64,000 nt of DNA from Opitutaceae bacterium (GTDB taxonomy: Bacteria; Verrucomicrobiota; Verrucomicrobiia; Opitutales; Opitutaceae), in assembly GCA_003164715.1 (NCBI GenBank), contig PLTZ01000076.1:1-64000 (forward strand), written 5' to 3'. This document shows positions 25,605 through 35,970 of the stretch, piece by piece (positions within the stretch are counted from its first letter, which is position 1; every line of letters starts with the position of its first letter). The notes beneath the pieces are model-generated. The model was given only the letters and a program-made list of their open reading frames with translations. It was not told where the DNA came from and made no database searches. The position numbers were made by a program, and so were the translations under genes.

Positions 25605-26066
25605 TCACGACCTGCGGGGGCAGGATCCGGTGTCCCTGAGCAGGTTGCAGCGCGCGCTCACCTGCAGCCGCTGCGAAACCGGCGAGAGTCCGAGCTTTGA
25701 GGAGACCGTGCTTCCGTACCACTCCATGAAGGGTGCGCTTATCTCGAAGATCCGGTCGCAGTCGAGGCAGACGACCTGGGCAATCTGGGTGTTCTGCTCC
25801 AGGTTGGGCATGTAGAACTTCTCGCCGCTTCCGATGTCGATCTCCCTCATCAGGGCGCTCTGCGTCATGATGGGAAGGGTGCGGTAGACCGTCGCCCGGG
25901 ACACGGAGTCGTCGATCGCGCGCGCGTAGTCCAGCAGCTGCTCGGCCGTGAAATGCTCCTTCCGGGCAAAGGCGGCGTCAAAAATCGCAAGCCTCTGGCT
26001 GGTCACCCGGAGGCCTTTCTGGGCGAGGAACTTCCTGAATTTTTCCCGGGCCTTAGGGATACTCAC
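25605..26066 (-). CDS. Fur family transcriptional regulator with reduced histidine set
   Basis: From a GTG at 26066 it encodes 153 residues, the normal Fur length; the ORF-track start 57 bases earlier is a TTG with no support. The winged helix is clear ([49 protein letters not shown]). The dimer domain has CLDC, and C-x7-C near the end in place of the usual second CxxC. The His-rich segment that normally precedes CLDC (HHxHLICLDC) reads [13 protein letters not shown], so regulatory metal ligands seem to be missing. It may sense zinc structurally only, or another signal. Divergent from priA. Confidence 0.82.
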   Translation of the reverse strand: MSIPKAREKFRKFLAQKGLRVTSQRLAIFDAAFARKEHFTAEQLLDYARAIDDSVSRATVYRTLPIMTQSALMREIDIGSGEKFYMPNLEQNTQIAQVVCLDCDRIFEISAPFMEWYGSTVSSKLGLSPVSQRLQVSARCNLLRDTGSCPRRS

Positions 26067-26175
26067 ATGGGGACTGTCGCTCCCGCGGGGTGGGTGTGTC
26101 AATTCGATCCCTGCGGCCCGCAATCGGGATTGCGCGCGCCCCCTCGCGGGAGCTCAATCGCCTCCTACTTCCGCG

Positions 26176-28413
26176 ATGATCGTCGGCGTGCATCCACTGG
26201 CCGGTTTCGACAAGGTCCTGCACTACAAGGTGCCCGAGGGCCTGCGCTCTGCCGCCAAGGTTGGCTCGCTGGTGCGGGTGCCCGTCGGCCATGCGGTCCG
26301 GCTCGGCGTGGTCGGCGCCGTCGGGCCCCCGGCCGACTTCCCGTTGGATCGCCTGAAGTCCGTCGCCGCGGTCGTCTATCCCTTTCCCGCGCTGACCCCG
26401 GACCTCCTCGAACTCGCGCGCTGGATGGCGGGCTACTACGCGGCGCCCCTGGACGCGGTCATCGAGGCCATGATCCCGGCCGCCGTCAGGCGCGGAACGC
26501 GGGTCAAGGAACAGCGGCTCCTTCGGGCGGGCGCGAAGCTGTCCCGGGAGGACGCGGCCGCGCTCGCCCGCCGGGCGCCAGCCCAAGCCCGGCTCTATGC
26601 GTTCATGGAGAGCCAGATCCTGCCCCAGCCGAAGGGACTCATCCTCGAGCGCACCGGGGCGACCGCGGCGACGGTGCGCGCCCTGGTCCTGCGGGGACTC
26701 CTCTGCGAGGAGGCGAGGCGCGTCGAGCGCAGCGCCTACTCGGACGACCTTGCGCAGGGGGAGCTCGTGGCGGCGCAGCCGCACGCCCTGAATGGCGAGC
26801 AGGGCGCCGCCGTGTCGGCGCTGGCGGCCTCGCTGAAGACCAGAAAGTTCGGGGTGACGCTCCTGCACGGGATCACGGGTTCAGGCAAGACCGAGGTGTA
26901 TCTCCGGGCGATCCAGGCCGCTCTCGAGGCGGGGGGCGGGGTGATCCTGCTCGTGCCCGAGGTTGCGCTCACGCCGCAGACGGTCGCCCGCCTGAGGTCG
27001 CGCCTCGAGGCGATCGCGCCCGGGCACCGGTGCGTCGTCTGGCACAGCCACCTCGGGGAGGGGGAGAGGCTGGACGGCTGGCTGGCACTCGCGTCGGGCG
27101 AGGTCCGCGTCGCGGTGGGCGCCCGCTCCGCGGTCTTCGCTCCGGTCAGGAACCTGCGCCTCATCGTCGTGGACGAGGAGCATGAGCCGGCCTACAAGCA
27201 GGACGAGATCCCGAGGTACCACGGCCGCGACGTGGCCGTCATGCGGGCCCGGCTGTGCGCGGCGCAGTGCCTCCTCGGCTCCGCGACGCCGTCGCTCGAG
27301 AGCTACGCCAACGCGCTCGCGGGAAGGTACGGCCTGCTGCGCCTCACCCGGCGAGTCGACGGCCGCAGCCTGCCCTCGTTCACCCTGGTCGACATGCGGA
27401 TCGAGGCGGCCCGCCAGCGAGCGGCCACCGCACTCTCCCGGACGCTCTCCGACGCGATGCAGGCCAGGTTCGACCGCGGCGAGCAGACGATCCTCTTCAT
27501 CAACAGGCGCGGCTACTCGTCGTCCATGCAGTGCCGCAAGTGCGGGGCCGTCGAGGAGTGCCCGCACTGCAGCATCTCGATGACCTACCACAGGACGGAC
27601 GAGACGCTGCGCTGCCACCTTTGCGGCGAGCAGCGCCCGGCCCCGGTCCGGTGCCCCAAGTGCGGGGCCCCGGACATCCGCTGGAGGGGACTCGGGACCC
27701 AGCGGGTGGAGGAGGCCGTCAGGCGGGTGCTTCCGAGGGCAAGGATCGAGCGGCTGGACTCGGACACGATGGGCAGAAAGAACCGATTCCGCGAGATCCT
27801 GGGCGACTTCCGCAGGGGGAAGATCGATATCCTGGTGGGCACGCAGATGATCGGCAAGGGCCTGGACTTCCCTAACGTGACGCTCGTCGGCCTGGTGGAC
27901 GCGGACCTTTCGATGCACATCCCCGACTTTCGGGCGAACGAGAGGACCTTCCAGCTTCTGGTGCAGGTCGCGGGCCGGGCGGGCAGGGGGGACCAGGCCG
28001 GCGAGGTGGTTGTCCAGAGCTTCACCCCGCAGGCCGAGGCCATCCAGTTCGCGCGGCATGCCGACTTCGGGGGCTTCGCCGCGGCGGAGCTCGAGGTGAG
28101 GACCCGGTTCGGCTATCCGCCGAGGCGACACCTCATCCGGCACCTTTTCCGCGGGAAGAACCCGGACAAGCTGAAGTTCTTCGCCGAGCAGTGGGCGAAG
28201 CGGGTCGCCGAAACCCTGGGAGGCCGTCTGGAGCTCCGGGGGCCCGCCCCCGCGCCCATCGAGAAGATCCGCGACGAGTACCGCTGGCAGCTGTGGTATT
28301 TCGCCGCGAGCGTCACCAGGGTGATCGGCGACCTCTCGGAGCTCAGGGCCGAGTTCAGGTGGCCGGACGACATCTCCCAAATGCTTGATGTCGACCCCAT
28401 GAATCTCGTCTAA
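26176..28413 (+). CDS. priA: Primosomal protein N' (PriA) replication-restart helicase
   Basis: The ATG at 26176 (MIVGVHPLAGFDKVLHYKVPEG) gives 745 residues, the usual PriA length. Residues 1-100 form the 3'-DNA-binding domain. The helicase core shows Walker A GITGSGKTEVYLRA, Walker B VDEEHEPAYKQDE, and later GTQMIGKGLDFPNVTLV and QVAGRAGRGDQAG. An eight-cysteine zinc module lies between the helicase lobes (CRKCGAVEECPHC, CHLCGEQRPAPVRCPKC). PriA reloads the replisome at stalled forks. It is divergent from the fur-like gene, and a Dabb gene follows nine bases after its stop. Confidence 0.95.
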   Translation: MIVGVHPLAGFDKVLHYKVPEGLRSAAKVGSLVRVPVGHAVRLGVVGAVGPPADFPLDRLKSVAAVVYPFPALTPDLLELARWMAGYYAAPLDAVIEAMIPAAVRRGTRVKEQRLLRAGAKLSREDAAALARRAPAQARLYAFMESQILPQPKGLILERTGATAATVRALVLRGLLCEEARRVERSAYSDDLAQGELVAAQPHALNGEQGAAVSALAASLKTRKFGVTLLHGITGSGKTEVYLRAIQAALEAGGGVILLVPEVALTPQTVARLRSRLEAIAPGHRCVVWHSHLGEGERLDGWLALASGEVRVAVGARSAVFAPVRNLRLIVVDEEHEPAYKQDEIPRYHGRDVAVMRARLCAAQCLLGSATPSLESYANALAGRYGLLRLTRRVDGRSLPSFTLVDMRIEAARQRAATALSRTLSDAMQARFDRGEQTILFINRRGYSSSMQCRKCGAVEECPHCSISMTYHRTDETLRCHLCGEQRPAPVRCPKCGAPDIRWRGLGTQRVEEAVRRVLPRARIERLDSDTMGRKNRFREILGDFRRGKIDILVGTQMIGKGLDFPNVTLVGLVDADLSMHIPDFRANERTFQLLVQVAGRAGRGDQAGEVVVQSFTPQAEAIQFARHADFGGFAAAELEVRTRFGYPPRRHLIRHLFRGKNPDKLKFFAEQWAKRVAETLGGRLELRGPAPAPIEKIRDEYRWQLWYFAASVTRVIGDLSELRAEFRWPDDISQMLDVDPMNLV

Positions 28414-28422
28414 TCGCCCACC

Positions 28423-28725
28423 ATGCTGATCCACTCCGTGTACTTCTGGCTCAAGCCCGAACTCACCGACGCCGAGCGCGCGAATTTCCGCGCCGAAGTG
28501 CAGAAGCTCTCCGCCGTGCGGACGATCGAGAAGATTTACGTGGGGCCGCCCGCGTCCCTGCGCGAGCGGGACGTGACCGAGCGGAGCTTCGACGTGGCGC
28601 TCACGATCGTCTTCAGGGACGGCCCGGCGCACGACGCCTATCAGGTCGACCCGATCCACCTCGCCTTTGTAGAGAGGAACCAGCGGTCCTGGACCCGGGT
28701 CCAAGTCTACGACTCGCAGGAATGA
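28423..28725 (+). CDS. Dabb (stress-responsive alpha/beta barrel) protein
   Basis: A 100-residue protein matching the Dabb fold: an N-terminal MLIHSVYFWLKPELTD strand with the conserved H-x-V-x-F-x-L-K pattern, a helix beginning AERANFRAEVQKL, and a second strand FDVALTIVFRDGPAHDAYQVDPIHLAFVE. Dabb proteins are small dimeric ferredoxin-like barrels; most have no assigned activity. It is probably cotranscribed with priA and converges on the mocA-like gene. Confidence 0.85.
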   Translation: MLIHSVYFWLKPELTDAERANFRAEVQKLSAVRTIEKIYVGPPASLRERDVTERSFDVALTIVFRDGPAHDAYQVDPIHLAFVERNQRSWTRVQVYDSQE

Positions 28726-28868
28726 CGGCAGGCCTGCCGGTCCCGGTCCGCGCGGTCGACATTTGATCGCGATGCGGGATGGATGCCGGGGTCCGTGGCG
28801 GCTAGGCGGTCCTGTGGTACTTGTCTGTTGCGGCCGACGCCATCCGCTCGGCGCCCGGTGGTACCGCG

Positions 28869-29492
28869 CTAGGTCCGGCGGTCGTTCCAGGCCGCGTAGT
28901 CGGCTGGCGTGTCGATGTCTGCGCCCAGCTCGGGCAGGTCGATTGCGGCCACCCGCTCCGCCTCCGAATTGAGCAGCTTGCGTGCGCCCTCGTCGCCCCT
29001 GAGCGCCATGAGGGCGCCAAAGTGACCCCGGCCGAAGACGGCGGGGGCGCCGTTTCGGCCATGATAGCGAGCGGCCGATGTGCGCCCCGTCGCCCGGTGG
29101 AGCGAGGCGAGCAGCAGGATCACGTCCGCCGAGAGGCCCGGCTGGTCGCACGGCGCGAGGAGGACGGCGTCCAGGGAGGGGTCGGCGGCGAGAGCCGCGG
29201 CGAGCCCCGTGCGGATCGACGAGGCCATGCCCTCCTCCCACTGCGCATTGTGCGCCGCAACGATCGGCCTTTCGGCGATCGTGGCCCGGACCACCTCCGC
29301 GTTGGCCCCTAGGACGACGACGACGGGCCGCGCCCCAGAGCGGAGCGCGGCGTCGACGGCGCGGGCGACCATGGGCCTGCCACCGATGTCCAGGAGCTGT
29401 TTCACGGCCCCCATGCGGGAGGATCCGCCGGCCGCCAGCAGGACGGCGCCGAGCTTCTTGGGCCCCGCGGGCGCGTCCGCGGCCTCAGGCAT
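28869..29492 (-). CDS. MocA/MobA-like molybdopterin nucleotidyltransferase
   Basis: A 207-residue NTP-transferase with the N-terminal signature LGAVLLAAGGSSRMGAVKQLLDIGGRPMV, the DAVLLAPCDQPGLSADVI motif binding metal and nucleotide, and PAVFGRGHFGALMALRGDEGARKLL near the end. MocA-type enzymes attach CMP to molybdopterin to make the MCD cofactor of xanthine-dehydrogenase-family enzymes. It overlaps the end of xdhC by eight bases and is the last gene of a molybdenum-hydroxylase operon, which strongly supports the cytidylyltransferase reading over MobA (GMP). Confidence 0.87.
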   Translation of the reverse strand: MPEAADAPAGPKKLGAVLLAAGGSSRMGAVKQLLDIGGRPMVARAVDAALRSGARPVVVVLGANAEVVRATIAERPIVAAHNAQWEEGMASSIRTGLAAALAADPSLDAVLLAPCDQPGLSADVILLLASLHRATGRTSAARYHGRNGAPAVFGRGHFGALMALRGDEGARKLLNSEAERVAAIDLPELGADIDTPADYAAWNDRRT

Positions 29493-30483
29493 GGATCGGC
29501 AGCTCGCGCTCGCGAAGCGGGCGCGCGTCGCGGCCCGAGAGCACGGCTCTCATCTCGGCCACGATGCAGAGCGCGACCTCCTCGGGAAGGTCCGCGCCGA
29601 GGTCGAGGCCTACCGGCGCGCGCAGGCGAGCGCGCATCTCGGAGGTGACGGCAAGGCCGTTTCCGACGAGGTCGGCGACGATCTTCTCCGCCCTGCGCCT
29701 GGGTCCCAGGAGCCCGAGGTAGGCCAGGGGGAGCGGCAGGAGGTCCTGCAGGAGCGGCACGTCGTGGAGGTAGTGGTGCGTCATGACGACGGCGAGGGAG
29801 CCGGGCGCGGGCGCCGCGCGCCCGACGAGGGTCTCCGCCGGCCCGGACAGGAACACGGCCGCCCCTGGGAAGCGCTCGGGTGTCGGCATCGCGGGCCGCG
29901 GGTCGGCCACGGTGACCCTCCAGCCGAGCTCGCGGGCGAGCCGTGCGAGCGGCTGCGCGTCGTCTCCCGCCCCGAATATCGCGAGCGAGACCGGGGGCCC
30001 AATCCGGTCAATGAAGACGCTGGCCCTCGGGCCCGGAGAGGCCTCGGCGGGGTCGTCGCGCAGCCGGGTGCCGACCGGACCGCCCGGGTTCTCCCAAACG
30101 ACGGCGAGCTCCGTGGGCCTGCCGGCGCGCAGGTTCTCCTCGAGCGCGGCCGCCCAGCGCGGCCGCGGCTCCACGGGCTCCAGCAGCACCCTCACGACGC
30201 CGTTGCAGCCGAGCCCCACGCCCCAGACAAGGTCGTTCTCCGCCGACGTGTCGTAGACCACGAGTTCGGGGCGCCCGCTTGCCGCCACGCGGCCCGCCCG
30301 CTCGACAAGGTCCTCCTCAAGGCACCCTCCGCTGATCGAGCCGATGCGCCCCGCCCCGTCCGTGACCAGCATCCGCGCCCCGGGCCTGCGGTAGGACGAT
30401 CCCTCGACCTTGGTGAGGGTTGCCATCACCCCGCCCGCGCCCGCCCGGCACAGGTGCGCGACAATCGCCTCCAGTTCCTTCAT
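29485..30483 (-). CDS. XdhC/CoxI family molybdenum hydroxylase maturation factor
   Basis: The ATG at 30483 gives 332 residues; the ORF extension upstream is a shadow of the molybdenum subunit. An N-terminal XdhC/CoxI segment ([42 protein letters not shown]) precedes a Rossmann-like XdhC C-terminal domain ([63 protein letters not shown]). XdhC proteins bind, protect and sulfurate the molybdenum cofactor and insert it into xanthine-dehydrogenase-type enzymes. It starts 31 bases after iorB-like and overlaps mocA. Confidence 0.9.
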   Translation of the reverse strand: MKELEAIVAHLCRAGAGGVMATLTKVEGSSYRRPGARMLVTDGAGRIGSISGGCLEEDLVERAGRVAASGRPELVVYDTSAENDLVWGVGLGCNGVVRVLLEPVEPRPRWAAALEENLRAGRPTELAVVWENPGGPVGTRLRDDPAEASPGPRASVFIDRIGPPVSLAIFGAGDDAQPLARLARELGWRVTVADPRPAMPTPERFPGAAVFLSGPAETLVGRAAPAPGSLAVVMTHHYLHDVPLLQDLLPLPLAYLGLLGPRRRAEKIVADLVGNGLAVTSEMRARLRAPVGLDLGADLPEEVALCIVAEMRAVLSGRDARPLRERELPIHA

Positions 30484-30514
30484 GGACGGATGGCTTACCG
30501 GGCGCGCGCCTGCA

Positions 30515-32731
30515 TTACGACCAAGAAAGGTCCGTCCTCGATATCGGGAGCTGGCGCACGCGCTTGCCGGTGGCGGCGAAGATCGCGTTGCACACGGCCG
30601 GCGCCAGCGGGGGAAGGGCGGGCTCTCCCAGTCCGGTGGGCGGGTAGTCGCTCTTGACGAAGTGTATCTCGATCGAGCGCGGCGCATCCGCGATCCGCAG
30701 CATCGGGTACTCGTGGAAGTTGGACTGGACGACGCGGCCCTGCTTGATGTCGAGCTCCTGGCGCCAGGCCGCGTTCAGGCCGTCCGTTACGGAGCCCTGA
30801 ACCTGGTTCTCGGCGCCGCTCAGGTTGACGATCTGCGATCCGACGTCGACGGCGGCCACGACGCGGTCCACCCTGAGCTCTCCCGCAGGCGTGACCGTCA
30901 CCTCCGCCACCTCGGCGATGTAGCCCTGGTGACTGAAGAAGTACCCGAGGCCCATGCCCCTGCCGCGGGGCAGCGTCTTTCCCCAGCCGGACTTCTCGGC
31001 CACCTCGCGCAGGACGCTGCGCATGCGCGCGGCGTTGTAGGGGCGGCCCCTGGGGCCGGTGCCCGGGACCATATCGCCTTCGCCCAGCAGGGCCAGGTTG
31101 AACTTTACGGGGTCCCTGCCGGCGGCGTGCGCAAGCTCGTCGAGGAAGCTGCAGATCACCCAGGCGTAGGTGCAGCTGCCCGGGGCGCGCCAGGGGCCCT
31201 GGGGCACGCCGTTGTCGAGCGTGCTGCTCAGGAGCGCGAAGTTCGGCACGAAGCGCGCGGGATATTCATCCGCGCCCATGTTGGAGCCGAAGGAGACATG
31301 GTGGCTGCGCCACGCGCTCAGCGCGCCCTGCGGGTCCACCGCGCCCTTGAGGAAGTGAAACCCGCCGGGCCTGTAGTGGTCGTGCTGCAGGTCGTTCGCG
31401 CGGTCCCAGAGGAGCTTCACCGGGACGCCGAGGCGCTGCGAGATCGCGGCCGCCTCCGCGACCGGGTCGGAGTCGAGCCTCCGGCCGAAACCGCCGCCGA
31501 TGCGGGTGATGTTGACCTTCACGTTCTCGGGGGCGAACCCGAGCACCTGCGCGGCGAGCTTGCGCGCGCCGTCCGGGTTCTGGGTCGGGGCCCAGATCTC
31601 GGCCCTGTCCCCCTGCACGTGCACAAGGCAGTTCTGGGGCTCCAGGTTCGTGTGCGAAATGAAGGGGTACGCGTAGGCGGCCTCGAGCACGTGCGCCGCG
31701 CCGGCGAACGCCTTGTCGACGTCCCCGTCCCTGCGGTCCTCGGACACCCCGGGCGATCCGGCGGGCGCGCGCGCGAGCTCGCGCGCCTGGCGGGCGAAGT
31801 CGTCCCAGCTGCTGTTGGGCAGCCGGCCCTCCTTCCAGGTGACCTTCAGCTCGTTGCGGGCGCTGAACGCGGCCCACGTGGAGGTGGCGACGATGGCGAC
31901 TCCCGGCACGAGGCCCGTCAACTGGCCCTCGGGCACGGTCCGGTCGATCGCGAACGCGTCCACGACGCCCGGCAGGGCCTTCACGTGGTCCAGGTTCGCG
32001 CTCAGGGGGCGGGCGCCCCAGACGGGGCTCTTCTCGTAGACCGCGTGCACCATTCCCGGCCGCTTCTGGTCGATTCCGAAGAGCGGCTGCCCGGTGACGA
32101 CCCTGGGGTTGTCGACCCCGCCGATCCGCTTGCCGAGCAGCGTGAAGTCCTTCGGATCCTTCAGGACCACGGAGCCCTCGGCGGGCACGGGCAGGGCCGA
32201 GGCCTTCGCCACCAGGTCCCCGAACTTGAGGGACCGGCCCGACGGCGCGTGGCGCACCGCGCCCTCCCCGGCGACGCACTCGTTCGCCGGCACGCCCCAC
32301 GTCTGGGCCGCCGCCTCGACCAGCATGGTGCGCGCGGCGGCGCCGACCTGGCGCATCGCCGTGTAGGACATCGGCGTCGACATGCTCCCGCCGGCGAACT
32401 GCGGGCCGAACGCCGCATCGAGTGGCGCCGAGACCACCTCCACGCGCCTCCAGTCCGCCCCGAGCTCCTCCGCGATGATCATCGGCAGCGAGGTCTTGAT
32501 CCCCTGGCCGACCTCGGGCCTGGGGGAGTAGACGGTCACGCTCCCGTCGGCGGCGATGCGGAGGAACGCGTTCGGGATGAAGAGACCGTCCGTCTTCTCG
32601 ACGTCGGGCTTCACGACCTGCGCCATCCCCGAGGGCCGCACATAGTAACCGAGGACGAGGCCGCCCCCGGCGAGGGTCGCCAGCTTCAGGAAGGACCTGC
32701 GCCCGAGGGGCGCCCGAAGCGTCGCGCTCAT
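30515..32731 (-). CDS. Tat-exported molybdopterin-binding subunit (IorB-like aldehyde oxidase/dehydrogenase)
   Basis: Starting at the ATG at 32731, which overlaps the stop of the 2Fe-2S subunit gene, gives 738 residues. A Tat signal ([21 protein letters not shown]) shows export of the folded enzyme. The molybdenum-binding region is typical of IorB/aldehyde-oxidoreductase single-chain subunits: [51 protein letters not shown] and the active-site Glu in [19 protein letters not shown]. It should hydroxylate an aldehyde or N-heterocycle in the periplasm. Substrate is unknown. The gene lies upstream of its maturation genes. Confidence 0.88.
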   Translation of the reverse strand: MSATLRAPLGRRSFLKLATLAGGGLVLGYYVRPSGMAQVVKPDVEKTDGLFIPNAFLRIAADGSVTVYSPRPEVGQGIKTSLPMIIAEELGADWRRVEVVSAPLDAAFGPQFAGGSMSTPMSYTAMRQVGAAARTMLVEAAAQTWGVPANECVAGEGAVRHAPSGRSLKFGDLVAKASALPVPAEGSVVLKDPKDFTLLGKRIGGVDNPRVVTGQPLFGIDQKRPGMVHAVYEKSPVWGARPLSANLDHVKALPGVVDAFAIDRTVPEGQLTGLVPGVAIVATSTWAAFSARNELKVTWKEGRLPNSSWDDFARQARELARAPAGSPGVSEDRRDGDVDKAFAGAAHVLEAAYAYPFISHTNLEPQNCLVHVQGDRAEIWAPTQNPDGARKLAAQVLGFAPENVKVNITRIGGGFGRRLDSDPVAEAAAISQRLGVPVKLLWDRANDLQHDHYRPGGFHFLKGAVDPQGALSAWRSHHVSFGSNMGADEYPARFVPNFALLSSTLDNGVPQGPWRAPGSCTYAWVICSFLDELAHAAGRDPVKFNLALLGEGDMVPGTGPRGRPYNAARMRSVLREVAEKSGWGKTLPRGRGMGLGYFFSHQGYIAEVAEVTVTPAGELRVDRVVAAVDVGSQIVNLSGAENQVQGSVTDGLNAAWRQELDIKQGRVVQSNFHEYPMLRIADAPRSIEIHFVKSDYPPTGLGEPALPPLAPAVCNAIFAATGKRVRQLPISRTDLSWS

Positions 32732-33210
32732 GCCCGGGTCTCCCTCCCGGCCGCAAGGAGCTCGGCCGCCCGGTGGATCCCCGCGCGGATCCGGAAATAC
32801 GTTGCGCAGCGGCAGAGGTTCCCCGCCATGGCCTCGTCGATGTCGGCGTCGCTCGGGCTCGGGTTGTGGGCCAGAAGGGCGGCGGCCGACATGAGCTGGC
32901 CGGGCTGGCAGTAGCCGCACTGGGCGACGTCGAGCTCGCACCAGGCCCTCTGCAGGGGATGCTGGCCGTCGGGGGAGAGGCCCTCGATGGTCGTCACCTT
33001 GGCGGAGCCGACCGCGGAGACCGGGGTCAGGCAGGCCCGGGCGGGCGTGCCGTCCAGGTGCACGGTGCACGCGGCGCACTGCCCGATGCCGCATCCGAAC
33101 TTCGTGCCCACAAGGTCCAGGTTGTCCCGGAGCACCCAGAGCAGGGGAGTCTCCGGAGCGGCGTCGACCTCGTGGGAGCGCCCGTTAACCTGCAGGGTGA
33201 ATGTGCTCAT
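32728..33210 (-). CDS. 2Fe-2S subunit of molybdenum hydroxylase (IorA-like)
   Basis: A 160-residue protein with a plant-type [2Fe-2S] ferredoxin domain ([24 protein letters not shown]) and an all-helical second [2Fe-2S] domain ([17 protein letters not shown]...[16 protein letters not shown]). It passes electrons from the molybdenum site of the adjacent large subunit to an external acceptor. It lacks its own signal peptide and is probably exported with the Tat-bearing partner. First gene of the unit iorA-iorB-xdhC-mocA; no FAD subunit is encoded here. Confidence 0.93.
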   Translation of the reverse strand: MSTFTLQVNGRSHEVDAAPETPLLWVLRDNLDLVGTKFGCGIGQCAACTVHLDGTPARACLTPVSAVGSAKVTTIEGLSPDGQHPLQRAWCELDVAQCGYCQPGQLMSAAALLAHNPSPSDADIDEAMAGNLCRCATYFRIRAGIHRAAELLAAGRETRA

Positions 33211-33275
33211 GCGCGCCTAGGTTGGAGTGGCGCACCGTACTGCGGACGCGGCTCCTGTCAACGGCGCTCGCTCGG

Positions 33276-35843
33276 TTAATCGGCCTTCGGCGGCATGACC
33301 CACTTTACCAGGGCCGACTGCAGCTCGGCCTTTCGGACCGGCTTTGAGAGGTAGTCGTCCATCCCGGCAGCCAGGCATTTCTCGCGGTCGCCCGTCATGG
33401 CGTTGGCCGTCATCGCGACGATGCGCACCGGCGCCTTCCAGTTCACCTGGAATGACTTCTCCTCCTGGCGGATCAACCGCGCCGCCTCATAGCCGTCCAT
33501 CTCCGGCATCTGGCAGTCCATGAAGATGATGTCATAGGGCACCTGCTTGAGGGCGCTCAGCACCTCGTGGCCGTTGGCGACGGCGTCCGCGGAGAACCCG
33601 AGGCCCTTGAGCTGCGCCAGCGCCACCTTCTGGTTAACGATGTTGTCCTCGGCCAGTAGGATGCGCGCATGGTGCTGGGCCGGGGCCGCCTGCGTCTCGG
33701 CGGCGGGCGCCTCCCCCTTGGGCGCCTTGGTAAAGACGTGCTCCGCCGCGGCCTTGCCGAGCACGTTGACCAGGCAGTCGAACAGGCGCGACTGCTTGAT
33801 CGGCTTCACTAGGTAGGCGTCCACGCCGGCCGCCTTGAGCTCGTCCTGCGTGTGCATGTAGCCCATCGACGTGAGGATGATGAGCCGGGTCGACCTTATC
33901 GCGGGGTCGGCCTTGATTGACCGGGCGAGCGTCATCCCGTCCATCTCGGGCATCTGCATGTCGAGGAGCGCGAGGTCGTAGGGCTTGCCGTCCGCCGCGG
34001 CGGTCCGCAGCAGGTCGAGGGCCTCGAATCCGTTGGCCGCGCTGCCCTTCTGCATCTTCCACGCGTAGAGCTGGTGGCGCAGGATCTGCCGGTTGGTGGC
34101 GTTGTCGTCGACGACCAGGACGCGCAGGTCAAACAGGTCCCGGAAGTAGATGGAGGGGGCGGGCTCGGCCGGTCCGGTCTGCTTCTCCAGGCGGGCGTTG
34201 AAGAAGAATGTCGAGCCCTTGCCGATCTCGCTCGTGACCCCGATACGCCCTCCCATCATCTCGACAAGCTGCTTTGAGATGGCGAGACCGAGCCCCGTCC
34301 CGCCGAACCGGCGGGTCGTGGAATTGTCGGCCTGCGTGAACGCCTGGAAAAGCCTCGGCTGGATGTCCGGAGGGATGCCGATCCCGGTGTCCTTCACGGA
34401 GAAGCCGATGACGGCGTGGGTGTCGGTCTCGCTTTCTCTTGTGACCCGCACGACGACCTCGCCCCTCTCCGTGAACTTGATCGCATTCCCGATCAGGTTG
34501 GTGATGATCTGCCTGAGCCGGCCCGGGTCGCCCCGCAGGCGCCTAGGCAGGTCCGGGGGAAGCTCGCAGGCCAGCTCGATGCTCTTGTGCCGCGCCCGCT
34601 CGGCGAACATGTCGAGCGCCCCCTCGACCGTCTCGACAAGGTCGAAGTCGAGCGTGTCGAACGCCAATTTGCCCGCCTCGATCTTCGAGAAGTCGAGGAT
34701 GTCGTTGATGATCGTAAGCAGCGAGTCCGCCGAGTTGCGGATCGTCTCGGCGAACTCCCTCTGGACCGGCGCCAGCTCCGTGTCCAGCAGCAGGCCCGTC
34801 ATGCCGATCACGCCGTTCATCGGCGTGCGGATCTCGTGGCTCATGTTTGCCAGGAACTCGCTCTTTATCCTCGACGACTCGAGCGCCGCGTCCCGCGTCC
34901 GCGCCAGCTCGAGCTCCGTCTCCTTGAGGGTGGTGATGTCGACGATGACTCCCACCAGGTTCCACTTGTCGGGCGCCACCCGGTCGAGGGACACATGCTC
35001 GTGCAGGCAGAAGGTCCTGTCCCCCACGACCACGTGGAACTCCTGGTCGTAGTCCGGCTTGCCCTGCAGCATCGCGTCCCGGGCCGCCTTGTTGATCTGG
35101 ACCCATTCGGGCACCATCTCCTCGGTCCAGAGTATCTTCTGCCCGGGCTCCGAGTCCTTGCCGAAGATCCGCTTGTAGAGGACCGACTGCGGCAGGTAGA
35201 ACGACCAATCCTGCCGCCCGTCCGGCTGTCCCGTCGCGGTGGCCTGCCAGAGCAGGCAGTCGGCCCCCTTCAGGATCTTCTCGATCTGGCTCTCCGAAGC
35301 CTTCTGAGCCTCCTCGGCGTTGCGCCGCTTGGTGACGTCGCGGACGACGCCCGCGAGGTTCCACTCGTTGGGCCCGGAACGCCGGATCAGGACCTCCTCG
35401 GTCAGCCAGTGCGTCCCGTCCGGGCCGATGATCCGGAACTCCTGCTGGTAGCCGTCGGCGCCGTTCAAGAGGGCCGCCGCGGACACGACCTTTGTCCTTT
35501 CGTGGTCGGGGGCCTGCTCGTCCCGCCACAGCCCCCCCTCGTTGCGCAGCTCGGCAAGCTTGTAGATCGAGTTCTCCTGGAGGGTCGGCGGCATCCGGAT
35601 CTTCCAGTCGAAGGTCGACCCCGTCCTCGTGACCCGCGCCCACCACGGCAGGATGTTCGACCGGTTGAACGTCTCCATGAGCAGCTTGTAGCTTTCGTAC
35701 ACCTCCTGGCGTTCGGCGTCGGCCGCAGGCTCGCCCCTGCCGCGCCGCCTCTTCAGGAAGCCGATGAGGGCCGCCACGACCCAGCCGCTCAGGCAAGTGG
35801 CGCCAAGCGCAAGGACGAGGGCTGTGTTTGAAGCGGAGGGCAT
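33276..35843 (-). CDS. Membrane-anchored hybrid histidine kinase with two receiver domains
   Basis: The ATG at 35843 yields 855 residues. One N-terminal membrane helix ([25 protein letters not shown]) is followed by two PAS/PAC modules ([42 protein letters not shown]). A HisKA box [21 protein letters not shown], an ATPase ([37 protein letters not shown]) and two receivers ([26 protein letters not shown]) complete it. No HPt or DNA-binding domain is present, so phosphate must leave to another protein. It lies next to a second hybrid kinase in the same direction. Confidence 0.9.
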   Translation of the reverse strand: MPSASNTALVLALGATCLSGWVVAALIGFLKRRRGRGEPAADAERQEVYESYKLLMETFNRSNILPWWARVTRTGSTFDWKIRMPPTLQENSIYKLAELRNEGGLWRDEQAPDHERTKVVSAAALLNGADGYQQEFRIIGPDGTHWLTEEVLIRRSGPNEWNLAGVVRDVTKRRNAEEAQKASESQIEKILKGADCLLWQATATGQPDGRQDWSFYLPQSVLYKRIFGKDSEPGQKILWTEEMVPEWVQINKAARDAMLQGKPDYDQEFHVVVGDRTFCLHEHVSLDRVAPDKWNLVGVIVDITTLKETELELARTRDAALESSRIKSEFLANMSHEIRTPMNGVIGMTGLLLDTELAPVQREFAETIRNSADSLLTIINDILDFSKIEAGKLAFDTLDFDLVETVEGALDMFAERARHKSIELACELPPDLPRRLRGDPGRLRQIITNLIGNAIKFTERGEVVVRVTRESETDTHAVIGFSVKDTGIGIPPDIQPRLFQAFTQADNSTTRRFGGTGLGLAISKQLVEMMGGRIGVTSEIGKGSTFFFNARLEKQTGPAEPAPSIYFRDLFDLRVLVVDDNATNRQILRHQLYAWKMQKGSAANGFEALDLLRTAAADGKPYDLALLDMQMPEMDGMTLARSIKADPAIRSTRLIILTSMGYMHTQDELKAAGVDAYLVKPIKQSRLFDCLVNVLGKAAAEHVFTKAPKGEAPAAETQAAPAQHHARILLAEDNIVNQKVALAQLKGLGFSADAVANGHEVLSALKQVPYDIIFMDCQMPEMDGYEAARLIRQEEKSFQVNWKAPVRIVAMTANAMTGDREKCLAAGMDDYLSKPVRKAELQSALVKWVMPPKAD

Positions 35844-35970
35844 GCGGGCTCTGGGGAAACCGGGCCGAGTTCGTTCGTGGCGGTGGGGGTGCTGGCGCGC
35901 CGGGGCGTCTGGGCGTGGTGCGACCGTAGGAAAGAATTGCGCAAACTTCCTGTCAACGGGCAACCCGCCT

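Noticed and set aside
28726-28739. CGGCAGGCCTGCCG palindrome after the Dabb gene as terminator
   Set aside because: It has no loop and no T-tract, and such short GC palindromes are expected by chance at this base composition.
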